Assembly: GCA_027483505.1 (NCBI GenBank)
Contig: JAIXUP010000066.1
Location: 32,743 to 96,742, forward strand
DNA length: 64,000 nucleotides
Direction of reading: 5' to 3'
From: Hyphomicrobiales bacterium
GTDB taxonomy: Bacteria > Pseudomonadota > Alphaproteobacteria > Rhizobiales > Beijerinckiaceae
This document shows positions 48,728-57,813 of the stretch, piece after piece. Both the position numbers and the translations under genes were made by a program. Within the stretch, counting starts at the first letter, position 1. Every line of letters starts with the position of its first letter. The notes beneath the pieces were generated by a model. The model saw only the letters and a program-made list of their open reading frames with translations. It ran no database searches and was not told the DNA's origin.

Positions 48728-49975
48728 TCAGCGTTGCGCAACGGTGCCGGCCTCCAGCAGGAAGCGCAAACCCCGGAAGCGGTCGAGGCCGAACGCCTCG
48801 GCCAGCGGGTGCGGCTGGCCGGTGGCGATCAGGTGCGCATAGGTGAGGCCGCCGACCGGAATCGACTTGAAGCCGCCATACCAGCCGGTGCTGACATGCA
48901 GGCCCGGGATGTCGGTGGCCGAGATGATCGGGCTCGCGTCATAGGCGAATTCGATGGCCCCGCCCCACTGGCGCAGCATCTTCAGATTCCTGAAGCGGGG
49001 GAACAGTTCGACCAGCGAAGCGACGACGTCCTCGAAGGTGGCGAAATGGCAGCCCTGGCGGTAAGATGGAATCGGGTCTGTGCCGCCGCCGATGACCAGT
49101 TCGCCCTTGTCTGACTGCATCACGTAAAGGCCGACATCCGGGCAGTTGACGATCACGTCGATGATCGGCTTCACGGGCTCCGAGACGAAGGCCTGCAGGT
49201 TGCGCGTCACCAGCGGCAGGCTGAGGCCAGCCTTCGCGATGACATGGCTGGTGTTGCCGGCTGTCGCCAAGGCCACCTTCCTGGCCCGCACGAGCCCGCG
49301 ATTGGTCTCGACACCGGTGACGGCCCCGTCGGCGGCAAAGGTGAAGCCGGTGACCTCCGTGTGCTGGTGGATCTCGACGCCGCGCGCGTCCGCCGCCCTG
49401 GCATAGGACCACGCCACGGCATCATGGCGCGCCATGGCGCCTTCCGGATGCAGCATGCCGCCCAGAGGCGGCAGCCGCACATCCGACAGATCGCCCATGG
49501 CCGGGATGCGGCGCTTCAGCTCATCGACGGTGATCAACTGATAGGCGGGCCCATGGAGCGCCATGGCCAGGGACCGGCGGCGCAGGTCGCGCATCTTGCC
49601 CCAGCTCTGGATCAGGTCGATCATGCTGCGCTGGCTGAACAGGATGTTGTAATTCAGCTCCCGCGAGAGCTGCTCGTAGAGCTTCACCGAGACATCGTGG
49701 AAGCGGATGCTGACATCGCGCAGATAGTTCGAGCGGATAGTGTGGGTGTTGCGCGCGGTGTTGCCGCCGCCGAGCCAGCCTTTTTCGATCACCGCGACGT
49801 TGCTGACGCCATGCTCCTTCGCCAGGTGGTAGGCCGTGGACAGGCCGTGGCCACCCGCGCCGACAATAACCACGTCATAGTCCGGCTTGAGCGGCGGGCT
49901 GCGCCACGCCCTCTGCCAGCCCTCATGCTGCGAGAGCGCGTTTCGGGCGAGGCTGAAAAAAGAATAGCGCTGCAT
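48728..49975 (-). CDS. soxB: Sarcosine oxidase subunit beta
   Basis: The 415-residue catalytic flavoprotein. FAD binds at VVIVGAGGHGLSTAYHLA; ARNTHTIRSNYL carries the histidine and arginine near the flavins (beta binds covalent FMN and noncovalent FAD), and STGWYGGFKSIPVGG lies at the active site. The start MQRYSFFSL matches the family N-terminus; ATG 49975 has GGAAG close before it. First gene of the operon soxB-soxD-soxA-soxG-tauE-like. Confidence 0.95.
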   Translation of the reverse strand: MQRYSFFSLARNALSQHEGWQRAWRSPPLKPDYDVVIVGAGGHGLSTAYHLAKEHGVSNVAVIEKGWLGGGNTARNTHTIRSNYLRDVSIRFHDVSVKLYEQLSRELNYNILFSQRSMIDLIQSWGKMRDLRRRSLAMALHGPAYQLITVDELKRRIPAMGDLSDVRLPPLGGMLHPEGAMARHDAVAWSYARAADARGVEIHQHTEVTGFTFAADGAVTGVETNRGLVRARKVALATAGNTSHVIAKAGLSLPLVTRNLQAFVSEPVKPIIDVIVNCPDVGLYVMQSDKGELVIGGGTDPIPSYRQGCHFATFEDVVASLVELFPRFRNLKMLRQWGGAIEFAYDASPIISATDIPGLHVSTGWYGGFKSIPVGGLTYAHLIATGQPHPLAEAFGLDRFRGLRFLLEAGTVAQR

Positions 49976-49997
49976 GGCTTCCGGGTCCGGCCCAAAC

Positions 49998-50046
49998 ATA
50001 ATAGACAGCGTCACGAAATTGACAATCCATACCTAAATATTATGCT
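49998..50046. promoter_or_regulatory. Back-to-back overlapping promoters between soxB and the LysR gene
   Basis: On the minus strand TTGTCA (50025-50020) is 16 bp from TATTAT (50003-49998), giving a promoter for soxB with a leader of about 15 nt. On the plus strand TTGACA (50019-50024) is 16 bp from TATGCT (50041-50046), giving a promoter for the LysR gene. The two -35 elements share the near-palindrome ATTGACAAT, so the two polymerases would exclude each other. CATAATA (49997-50003) and TATTATG (50038-50044) form a perfect inverted repeat. Confidence 0.6.
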
Positions 50047-50074
50047 TTCGTGGTCGTCATCAATGTGAGCCCTC

Positions 50075-51001
50075 ATGGCCCTGACGCTGAAGCAGATCGA
50101 AGCCTTTCAGGCCGTGATGGCGACCGGCTCTGTCACGCGGGCCGCGGCTCACCTGGGCGTCAGCCAGCCTGCGATCAGCCGGATGATTGCCGATCTCGAA
50201 GGCAGCATCGGATTTGCCCTGTTCGCGCGCACGTCGCGGCAACTCGTGCCGACGATCCGCGCCCGGACGCTGCAAGTCGAGGTCGAGCGTGCCTTTCTCG
50301 GGCTGAAGCACCTCGAAGTCATCGCGGATGCCTTGCGCGAACATGGCGAAGGACAGCTCAGACTGGCTGTGGTTCCCAGTCTCGTGCCGATCATCAGCAG
50401 CCGCCTGCTTGCACCTTTCGCGAAACTGTATCCCACCGCCTCGCTGTCGATCGAGGTGGTGGCGACGCTGAACGCCCTCGACTGGCTGACGATCCGGCAG
50501 TGCGACATCGGCATCACGTTCGAAATCATGTCCGGGCGCGGCTTCGATATCCGCCGCATCGGGCAGACCGAGGCCGCCTGCGTGCTGCCGGCCGGCCATG
50601 CCCTCGCCCGCCGCGGAGAGCCCGTGCGACCAAAGGATCTGGCCGGCGAAACCTTCATCTCGTACATGACCGACTCCGGCTTCCGGGGGGATCTCGACCG
50701 GGCCCTGGCGCAGGCAGGAGTCGCCTTCGACCGGCGGTTCGATGTGCGGACCACGGCCGCGGCGTGCGAGCTGGTCGCCGCGCTCGGGGCCGTCACGGTT
50801 GTGCCGACGCCCGGGCCGCAATTGGCTGCCGACAGACGGCTGGCGATGCTGCCGTTCGTGCCGCGCCTGAGCAGCGATGTGATCCTCGTGCAATCGGTGG
50901 GTCTGGCGCGTGCGCCCTTGGCAAAAGCCTTTGTGGACTTCGCCGTCGGTCAAGACATCGACTTCCTGTCCGACCTGCACCCGCTTGAGGATCAGCGTTG
51001 A
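50075..51001 (+). CDS. LysR family transcriptional regulator
   Basis: A 308-residue LysR protein. The N-terminal winged helix is complete (LKQIEAFQAVMATGSVTRAAAHLGVSQPAISRMIADLE), and the C-terminal effector domain has two lobes of the periplasmic-binding type. It is divergent from soxB and shares its promoter region, so it is the likely regulator of the sox operon. Its inducer is unknown but would logically be sarcosine or a precursor. Confidence 0.93.
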   Translation: MALTLKQIEAFQAVMATGSVTRAAAHLGVSQPAISRMIADLEGSIGFALFARTSRQLVPTIRARTLQVEVERAFLGLKHLEVIADALREHGEGQLRLAVVPSLVPIISSRLLAPFAKLYPTASLSIEVVATLNALDWLTIRQCDIGITFEIMSGRGFDIRRIGQTEAACVLPAGHALARRGEPVRPKDLAGETFISYMTDSGFRGDLDRALAQAGVAFDRRFDVRTTAAACELVAALGAVTVVPTPGPQLAADRRLAMLPFVPRLSSDVILVQSVGLARAPLAKAFVDFAVGQDIDFLSDLHPLEDQR

Positions 51002-51156
51002 CCTCCAGCCAGCGCTTTCGTCGATCTGGCCATTAGGCTAGCCTGCACAGCCACCACCAATTCCGTCAGGCCCCTTGCAGTCGGGGACGCTGAGGGTCAT
51101 GTTCAGTCCGCTACCGGCATGAGACGCCGGGCAAGCCATTTTCCTGCAAGGGGTTC

Positions 51157-51720
51157 ATGATGTCAGGCTGGATTTTTCTTGGGCTTTTGGCGGCCGTCGC
51201 AGTTTTTCTGGTCATGGCCTACAACACCATGGTGTCGCTCAGGCGCCGCGCCGATCAGGCGTTCGCCGACATCGACGTGCAACTCAAGCAGCGGCACGAC
51301 CTGATCCCCAATCTCGTGGAGACGGTCAAGGGCTATGCGAGCCATGAGAAAGAGACATTTGACGCCGTGATCCAGGCCCGCAACGGCGCGGTGGCCGCGC
51401 ATGGACCGGAGGCGCAGGCGAAAGCCGAGCAGGTCCTCAATGGCGCAGTGGGGCGGCTGATGGCGCTGGCGGAGGCCTATCCTGACCTCAAGGCCAACAC
51501 CAACTTCCTGAAACTGCAGGAGGATCTCGGCAGCGTCGAGGACAAGCTTTCGGCCGCGCGGCGCTTCTTCAACAATGCGGTCGGCGAGTACAACGCGCAG
51601 ATCGAGTCGGTTCCCTCGGTGTTCTTTGCCTCGAAGTTCGGCTTCCTGCCACGGACCTTCTTCGATCTCGGCGAAGAAGCCCGTGCGCAGACCAGCATTG
51701 CCCCGACGGTGAAATTCTGA
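51157..51720 (+). CDS. LemA family protein
   Basis: A 187-residue membrane-anchored protein. One N-terminal helix (IFLGLLAAVAVFLVMAYNTMV) is followed by a coiled helical domain with LKQRHDLIPNLVETVKGY, the family signature. It precedes an M48 protease gene with a 25-bp gap, a common pairing. Its function in envelope quality control is only partly understood. Start could be ATG 51157 or 51160. Confidence 0.9.
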   Translation: MMSGWIFLGLLAAVAVFLVMAYNTMVSLRRRADQAFADIDVQLKQRHDLIPNLVETVKGYASHEKETFDAVIQARNGAVAAHGPEAQAKAEQVLNGAVGRLMALAEAYPDLKANTNFLKLQEDLGSVEDKLSAARRFFNNAVGEYNAQIESVPSVFFASKFGFLPRTFFDLGEEARAQTSIAPTVKF

Positions 51721-51745
51721 ACCCGAGCCCGGCGGGGGGCTTTCC

Positions 51746-52795
51746 ATGATCGGCGAGGCGTTTGGCCTCTACACCCATATCCGCAACAACGTGTTCCGCT
51801 CGCGGATGTTGCTGGCGGGCCTGTTCGTGCTCGCCTACCTGGCCAGCTACGGCGCCATCCTCGCGGCGACCGGATTTCTGGGACTGCCGCGCGGCGCCGA
51901 GCCCTTCAGCTACGCGGCCTTGCGCTTTGTCGGCGCCTTTCCCTTCATCACCCTTGGCGTGATCGCCTGGATTTTCATCGGCTACCGCATCAACGTCGCG
52001 ATGATCGGGGCCGTGACGGGCGCCAAGGGCCTTGAGCGCGGCGAGGCCCCGCGGCTCTATGAACTGCTCGAGAACCTGTGCATCTCGCGCGGTATTCCGA
52101 TGCCGAAACTGATGATCATCGAGGATCAGGCGCTCAACGCCTTCGCCTCCGGCGTGAACGAGAAGCAGTACACCGTCACCGTGACGCGCGGCCTGATCGA
52201 AAACCTGTCCGAGGCCGAGGTGGAGGCGGTGCTGGCGCATGAGCTCACCCACATCCGCAATGGCGACGTGAAGCTGATGGTCATCGCGGTGGTGATCGCC
52301 GGCGTGCTCTCCTTCCTGAGCGAGGTCATGTTCCGCTCGATGCGGTTTTCCGGATCGTCTTCGCGCAGCTCGTCAGACAACAAGGGTGCGGGCATCGCCA
52401 TCATCGCCGGCATCGTGATCATGGCCGTGGCCGGCATCCTCGCCTCGGTCATCCGCTTTTCCCTGTCGCGGTCACGGGAGTATCTCGCCGATGCCGGGGC
52501 GGTGGAGTTGACCAAGAACCCGGACGCCATGATCTCGGCGCTGCTGAAGATTTCGGGCCGGGCCGACATCGAGGGCGTGCCATCGGGGATCATGGACATG
52601 TGCGTCGAGAACGACCCTGACGACATGTCCGACCTGTTTTCGACCCATCCCTCGATCAACAAGCGGGTGCAGGCGCTGATCAACACCGCCGGCGGGCGCT
52701 TGCCGGCGAAACTCCAGCAGGTGTCCGAGCGGCCCGACCTGCCCTCGATCGTGGAGTCGCGCGGACCCTGGGGCCCGAGGACGCCGCACGTCTGA
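51746..52795 (+). CDS. M48 family metallopeptidase (HtpX-like)
   Basis: A 349-residue inner-membrane zinc protease. Two N-terminal helices precede the zinc motif HELTH (within LAHELTHIRNGD), two more hydrophobic stretches follow (VIAVVIAGVLSFLSEVM and IVIMAVAGILASVI), and the third ligand is probably the Glu of SRSREYLADAGAVEL. It probably degrades misfolded membrane proteins in the HtpX manner. Partner of lemA. Confidence 0.92.
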   Translation: MIGEAFGLYTHIRNNVFRSRMLLAGLFVLAYLASYGAILAATGFLGLPRGAEPFSYAALRFVGAFPFITLGVIAWIFIGYRINVAMIGAVTGAKGLERGEAPRLYELLENLCISRGIPMPKLMIIEDQALNAFASGVNEKQYTVTVTRGLIENLSEAEVEAVLAHELTHIRNGDVKLMVIAVVIAGVLSFLSEVMFRSMRFSGSSSRSSSDNKGAGIAIIAGIVIMAVAGILASVIRFSLSRSREYLADAGAVELTKNPDAMISALLKISGRADIEGVPSGIMDMCVENDPDDMSDLFSTHPSINKRVQALINTAGGRLPAKLQQVSERPDLPSIVESRGPWGPRTPHV

Positions 52796-52820
52796 TCAGC
52801 CGCATCCCGCCCTCCTTGCG

Positions 52821-53582
52821 TCAGAACAAGGAACCCTGCCCGCCATCCGCATTTTCGCCGCGGGACCTTGTCCGGACAGGCTTTGATGGTTTCTCGGCGG
52901 CTGGACGCGGTTCTTCGCCATCACGCCAGGCCTGTTGCACTTCGGGGCCGTCATGGACCACCTTGTTCACCAGCGGCGTGATCCGCACCATCTCAAGCAG
53001 ATCGTCCGGCGGCGTCTGCATCATCGCGTACGCGTCATCGGTGCTGGTGGCCGGATCGAGCCAACGCTCGAACAGGGTGGGCTCAAGGATGACCGGGCAG
53101 CGGTGGTGGACGGCGCTCATCAGCCCGTTGGCATGGGTGTTGAGCAGCGCGACGGTGTCGATTTCGGAGCCATCGGCGGAGTGCCATGTCTCCCACAGGG
53201 CGGCGAAAGCGAAGGGGCCACGGTCGGGCCGACGGAACAGGTAAGGGCGGTTCTCGGCGCCGACACGGTGCCACTCGTAAAAGCCGTCCGCCGGCATCAG
53301 GCAGCGCCGGCGCATGAAGGCGGCGCGGAAGGACGGCTTCTCGCGGGCGGTTTCGGACCGCACATTGATGACGAGCGGAAAGTCCTTCAGGTCCTTGACC
53401 CAGCCAGGCACGAAGCCCCAGCGCATCAGGTCAAAGCGCCGTGCGCCGTCCACAGCCCGGACGACCGGCGCCGGCTGCGTCGGGGCAATGTTGTAGCGCG
53501 GCGGAAAATTCGGCCTCTCGGCATAGCCGAAGAAGCTGCGGACCGCCTCGGGCGGCAGGGTCAGGGCATAACGTCCACACAT
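52821..53582 (-). CDS. SOS response-associated peptidase (SRAP/YedK/HMCES family)
   Basis: A 253-residue SRAP protein. The start MCGRYALTL places the catalytic Cys at position 2 after Met removal; it forms a thiazolidine crosslink with abasic sites in single-stranded DNA. Further motifs: YNIAPTQPAPVV, MRWGFVPGW, NVRSETAREKPSF, DGFYEWH with the catalytic Glu, and NTHANGLMSAVHHRCPVIL with the active-site His. ATG 53582 is fixed by the invariant MCGR start. It lies 44 bp downstream of the GGDEF-EAL gene on the same strand, but its role is unrelated. Confidence 0.95.
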   Translation of the reverse strand: MCGRYALTLPPEAVRSFFGYAERPNFPPRYNIAPTQPAPVVRAVDGARRFDLMRWGFVPGWVKDLKDFPLVINVRSETAREKPSFRAAFMRRRCLMPADGFYEWHRVGAENRPYLFRRPDRGPFAFAALWETWHSADGSEIDTVALLNTHANGLMSAVHHRCPVILEPTLFERWLDPATSTDDAYAMMQTPPDDLLEMVRITPLVNKVVHDGPEVQQAWRDGEEPRPAAEKPSKPVRTRSRGENADGGQGSLF

Positions 53583-53626
53583 GCTTCGGATGATACAGCC
53601 CGCAGGCCGATGAAGGCCAGCCCCGC

Positions 53627-55432
53627 TCAGGCCCACATGCGCGGATAGGGCCGGATCATGCCGACCTGCTTCGCCGCCATCACGCTGATCTCTTCGGCTG
53701 ACATCGGCTTGGCGAAGTAGAAACCCTGGAGATGGTGGCAGCCCGACGCGCGCAAGAAGATGTGGTGCTCGAGGCTCTCGATGCCTTCGGCGTGGACGAT
53801 CAGGCCCAACGCGCGCCCGAGCGCGACGACAGCGTGGATGATGGCCGCCGAGCCCGCTCCGCCGCCAAGATTGCGCACGAAGCTCTGGTCGACCTTGAGC
53901 TTGTCGAACGGGAAACGGCGAAGATAGCTCAAAGAGGAATAGCCGGTGCCGAAATCGTCGAGGGCGATGTGCATGCCCGCCTCCCGGAACTGTTTAAGCA
54001 CACGGATCGCCCCTTCGGCATCCTCCACCAGAACGCCTTCCGTCACCTCGATCTCGATCCGGTGCGGATCGATCCCGCTGTCGGCGACATATTTCAGGAC
54101 GGTCGAAACCGTGTCCTTGCGACGGAACTGGACCGGCGAAAGGTTGATCGCGAGAATGAGGTCCGGCCATTGCGCCGCATCGCGCAAGGCAGTCTGCATG
54201 ACGAAGTCGCTGAGCTGGTGGATCAGGCCGGAATCTTCGGCGATCGGCACGAACACCGAAGGCGAGACCACGCCCTGATCGGTGTGGTTCCAGCGCACCA
54301 GCGCCTCGACGCCGACCATCGTCTCGCCGTCGGAGGCGAAATAGGGCTGGTAGGCCAGGTGGAGCTCACCTGCCTCGAGCGCCTTGCGCAGGTCGACTTC
54401 GAGCGATTTTCGGCGACGGGCATCGTCTTCCATCGAATCGTCGAAGCGCAGGGATGTGCCGCGTCCGGCTTCCTTCACGCGATACATGGCGATGTCGGCG
54501 CGGCGTACAAGTTCAGAGGTCTCGACCGCATCGGTCGGCGCGATCGCAAGGCCGACCGAACCACCGATCATCGCCTCGACTTCGCCAAGGTCGAAGGGCT
54601 GAGCCAGTGCGCGGCTGATCTCGCGGCCGAGGTCCTCGATCGACTCTTCATCCGGAAAGCGCTCGACGATGAGCGCGAACTCGTCACCGCCGAGCCTGGC
54701 GATGGTGACGTCCGGACTGCACAGCTCCCGCAGGCGCTCGGTGACCTTGCACAGCAGCGTGTCTCCGGCATGGTGGCCGAAGCCGTCATTCACTTCCTTG
54801 AAACGGTCCAGGTCGATGTAGAGCACGCCCACGAGTTCGCGGCCCGCACGCTTGGCGATGGCGTTTTCAAGCCTTCGCCGAAAGGCCGCCCGGTTGAACA
54901 GGCCGGTCAGGGGATCGCGCATGGCCATGTCCAGCGCCCGTCCCTCAATTTCCGAGACGACGGTGAGCAGCAAGGCGGCGTTGGCGCGCGCCATTCGCAG
55001 GCCCCCGAGCATTGCGATCATGGTGCAAAGCACAAGCGGCAGTCCGAGCAGCAGGAACGACGTCAGCGGCACGTCGCGCTGCCAGATCAGGGCACGGCCC
55101 GCCAGCCCGTCGAGCGGCAGCGCGGCTTCAAGCAAACGCTTGTCGGCGGTCGCGCCAAGCCGCAAGGCCGGCAGCTGCACGAGATCACTGATTGCGGCGA
55201 CATCCTGCTCCGTAAGCAGTCGCTGCGGCGCCAGGAACTCGATGGCGGAGCGCAACACCTGCTGGTCCCGGCTGACACGCTTGGCGTCGGTCTGGATGGC
55301 GATGCCAAGGAAGGTCAGCACTGCGACAGAGAGCGCAAGGATGCCGATGATGCCAAGCATATCGCCCCGGCTGCTGCTGGTCGCCAGCGGCGCGGCAGGG
55401 TCATTCGCCTCGCGTAAGCCGCGGCTGCGCAT
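53627..55432 (-). CDS. Membrane GGDEF-EAL protein (c-di-GMP synthesis and breakdown)
   Basis: A 601-residue bifunctional-type protein. Helices at about 25-47 and 123-145 flank a periplasmic segment of some 75 residues that may sense a signal. The GGDEF domain carries an intact GGDEF at 248-252; the inhibitory I-site position is CSPD rather than RxxD, so product feedback may be lost. The EAL domain carries EALVRW at about 376, DDFGTGYSSL and EGIES, all intact. It can therefore make and degrade c-di-GMP in principle. ATG 55432 lies 1 bp after the PilZ-like gene stop, so the two are coupled and probably function together. Confidence 0.93.
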   Translation of the reverse strand: MRSRGLREANDPAAPLATSSSRGDMLGIIGILALSVAVLTFLGIAIQTDAKRVSRDQQVLRSAIEFLAPQRLLTEQDVAAISDLVQLPALRLGATADKRLLEAALPLDGLAGRALIWQRDVPLTSFLLLGLPLVLCTMIAMLGGLRMARANAALLLTVVSEIEGRALDMAMRDPLTGLFNRAAFRRRLENAIAKRAGRELVGVLYIDLDRFKEVNDGFGHHAGDTLLCKVTERLRELCSPDVTIARLGGDEFALIVERFPDEESIEDLGREISRALAQPFDLGEVEAMIGGSVGLAIAPTDAVETSELVRRADIAMYRVKEAGRGTSLRFDDSMEDDARRRKSLEVDLRKALEAGELHLAYQPYFASDGETMVGVEALVRWNHTDQGVVSPSVFVPIAEDSGLIHQLSDFVMQTALRDAAQWPDLILAINLSPVQFRRKDTVSTVLKYVADSGIDPHRIEIEVTEGVLVEDAEGAIRVLKQFREAGMHIALDDFGTGYSSLSYLRRFPFDKLKVDQSFVRNLGGGAGSAAIIHAVVALGRALGLIVHAEGIESLEHHIFLRASGCHHLQGFYFAKPMSAEEISVMAAKQVGMIRPYPRMWA

Positions 55433-55433
55433 C

Positions 55434-55892
55434 TCAGCCTTCAGTGCCGGTCGGCATGCCATAACGGGCAATGATATGGTCGATCTCGGCAGGCGTGACG
55501 ATGTTGTCAAGCCTGATGCCATAGCCATCCGGCTTGACGTTGACGATCTCGCCACGCCACTCACGGTCGGCGAAGCGCAGGGCGATCGGCGCTCCGCGAC
55601 GATCGAACAGGAAAGCCGAGGCGTTGCGGAACAGCGCGCCGCCCTCGGAGATTTCCGTTACCAGCCCGTCCAGCGGCACGCTCCGGTCGAGGATGTCGAG
55701 CACGCCGATGATGCAGCAAGGATGGCGCTCATGCCGGCGCACCCAGGTTGCCGGCTTGCCGAGCATGGCGAGCAGCCCGGAACGCGGGCTGGCAGCGCCC
55801 ACCTGCCGCGCCAGCATGGCCGCCCTCGCCGGCTGCGGCGGCTCGGCCCCCTTGCGGCTGGCGAGATTGGCCCTGATCGAACGGAGGTCCAT
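55434..55892 (-). CDS. PilZ-like domain protein, putative c-di-GMP effector
   Basis: A 152-residue protein. The PilZ pattern R-x3-R is at Arg52-Arg56 (RRHER), and the second motif (D/N)xSxxG appears as E-I-S-E-G-G at 80-85, so one position is changed but the Ser and Gly are kept. About 50 N-terminal residues precede the domain. It is followed by the membrane GGDEF-EAL gene with one base between stop and start and preceded by the MotA-like gene with a 47-bp gap. It could read out the local c-di-GMP level. Confidence 0.75.
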   Translation of the reverse strand: MDLRSIRANLASRKGAEPPQPARAAMLARQVGAASPRSGLLAMLGKPATWVRRHERHPCCIIGVLDILDRSVPLDGLVTEISEGGALFRNASAFLFDRRGAPIALRFADREWRGEIVNVKPDGYGIRLDNIVTPAEIDHIIARYGMPTGTEG

Positions 55893-55939
55893 GGTTGTGT
55901 CCTGTTTCGTCTGTGCAAGCGCGATCTGTGTGCCTGATG

Positions 55940-57730
55940 TCAGCCCGCCGAGCGGTTGCCCATCATCGAAGAGGCCATTTTGTAGAGACGCTCGCGCTTC
56001 TCATCATGGTCGATCTCGACAGCGTCCTTGTTGTCGCCCTTGATGGCGTATTCGGGAATGGCGCTCTTGGGAGCCGGCATCAGCGCATGCCCGCCCATGG
56101 GCTGGACATCGCCGTCGCCCAACGCCTGGGTAAGGACCGCGCGGTTGAGCACCGTGGAATAGGCCGCGAACACGGTTTCGAACGAACGGGACATTTCAGA
56201 GAAGCCGTTGGCGAGCTTCTCCTCGAACTCTGGCGTTATGCCGACGGCGCTGTTCGATTTGGCGGCGAGGATGGCCTTCAGCTCCGCCTGTTCATTGGTG
56301 AAGCGCTGCATGCTCGAATCGATCGAGACGGCCGTGCGCTCGAGTGTGGTGACAAGGCTGCCCATGCCATTCTTGACCTTGGTCTCGATGCCGACCGCCA
56401 CTTCGGCGATCTTGTCGCCGGCGGCCTTGAGGTCGAGCAGCTTCGCGAGGCGGGCATTGGTCTCGTAGTTCTCTGCGGTGAGGCGGCGCAGACCGTCCAG
56501 ATAGGATTGGCCGGTGACCTCCATGACATGGGCCATGCCGTTAAAGCCGCTGGTCAGGCGCGTCTCCATGGTGCGGTTGAGATTGATCAGTTCCTGCAGC
56601 AGTTCGGTCGTGGCGGCCTGCCCTGCGCCCATCGAGATCAGGTGACCGCGCATTTCGCCGGTGTCCCCACAGAGGCGTTCCAGCGACGTTGCAATCGAGC
56701 GGATCAGCCCGATCTGTTCGCTTTGCGCCTCCAGCATACGCGGAACGAGATCGGCGATCTTCTCCATGGTGGAGTTGGAGCGCCCGAATCCCTGCGCCAT
56801 CGTCGCCACGATCCCGACATCGGTGATCCCTGTCGCCGTCGCCTGGCCCGTGCCACCGGCAGTGCCCGCCGGATTGAGCATGTTCTCGGCGACAAGGCGG
56901 GCCAGATTGCCGGCATCCTCGCCGCTCGAGCCTTCAATCTGCGCGACACTGGCGAGCCAGGTCTCGAAGGCATGCTTCAGGGCCGTCGCCCCCGTCCCGC
57001 TCATGCGCATCAACAGGCCCACGATCAGCGAGCCGAAGAGGCCGAACAACGACGACGAGAAGCCGGTCGCCATGCCGCGCAACGGGTCCTCAAGGCTCTT
57101 CAGCAGCCCGCCGATCGCGGCCGTGGTCTGGGACTGCGAAGCGTTGAGCCGGCCGATGATGCCGCCAACGGAGCTGACCATTTCCATCAGACCGATAAAG
57201 GTTCCGATCAAGCCCATGAACACCAGCAGGCCGGTGATGTAGCTAAGCAGGGAGCGGTCTTCGCCGAGCTTGGCGTCGATGTTGCTCATCATGCTTTGCA
57301 TCGTGCCGACCGAGATGCGCAGCGTGCGGTTGCGCAGCATCTCGTCATAGGTCAGCTCGAAGCCGTGACTGAGGATTTTGGGCTTGCTGAAGATCACCCC
57401 CGGGCTGAGAGCCCGATAGTGACGCCAGTAAGGGTCATCGGTGCCCTTGATCTGTTCGGTTCGAAGGTCCTGGAAGGCCTCCTGCAGGGCCTGGAAGGCG
57501 ATGTCCTCGTTCCACAGCGACAGTAGCCGCGCGAAGGACAAGGCGATGCCGGCCGCAAAGATCATCACGATCATGCCGTTGAGGTAGATGTTGGCGGCAA
57601 TGCCCTGCCAGATGAACTCGTGCGCCCAGGCGACCAACGCCACGAGCAGAACGACGACGACGGCCATCCGCCGCAGTTGGCCTGTGAACGCGTGCTGCAG
57701 TTCGGATTGCGGCGCGAAGTACTTTCGCAT
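55940..57730 (-). CDS. MotA/TolQ/ExbB-like proton channel protein with long C-terminal tail
   Basis: A 596-residue membrane protein. Helices lie at about 22-41, 48-68, 161-185 and 219-243, the arrangement of MotA-type stators, with the pore-lining third helix around LLSYITGLLVFMGLIGTFIGLM. The remaining 330 residues form a mostly helical cytoplasmic tail not seen in MotA (about 290 residues in total). ATG 57730 follows GAGGGG and begins MRKYFAPQS. It is downstream of the MotB-like gene and upstream of PilZ and GGDEF-EAL genes. No flagellar gene is nearby, so the energy of proton flow probably drives another envelope process. Confidence 0.78.
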   Translation of the reverse strand: MRKYFAPQSELQHAFTGQLRRMAVVVVLLVALVAWAHEFIWQGIAANIYLNGMIVMIFAAGIALSFARLLSLWNEDIAFQALQEAFQDLRTEQIKGTDDPYWRHYRALSPGVIFSKPKILSHGFELTYDEMLRNRTLRISVGTMQSMMSNIDAKLGEDRSLLSYITGLLVFMGLIGTFIGLMEMVSSVGGIIGRLNASQSQTTAAIGGLLKSLEDPLRGMATGFSSSLFGLFGSLIVGLLMRMSGTGATALKHAFETWLASVAQIEGSSGEDAGNLARLVAENMLNPAGTAGGTGQATATGITDVGIVATMAQGFGRSNSTMEKIADLVPRMLEAQSEQIGLIRSIATSLERLCGDTGEMRGHLISMGAGQAATTELLQELINLNRTMETRLTSGFNGMAHVMEVTGQSYLDGLRRLTAENYETNARLAKLLDLKAAGDKIAEVAVGIETKVKNGMGSLVTTLERTAVSIDSSMQRFTNEQAELKAILAAKSNSAVGITPEFEEKLANGFSEMSRSFETVFAAYSTVLNRAVLTQALGDGDVQPMGGHALMPAPKSAIPEYAIKGDNKDAVEIDHDEKRERLYKMASSMMGNRSAG

Positions 57731-57813
57731 CAGCCCCTCATGGATCAACAAGAGAACAGTAAGCGGGGCAAGCTTCGAAACGGTTAATCATGCCGGCGGC
57801 ACTGTGGCGGACT

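Noticed and set aside
22900..51000. Horizontally acquired island
   Set aside because: Although the genes are accessory in type, GC content and codon use look like the neighbours, and no integrase, tRNA end or direct repeats are visible.
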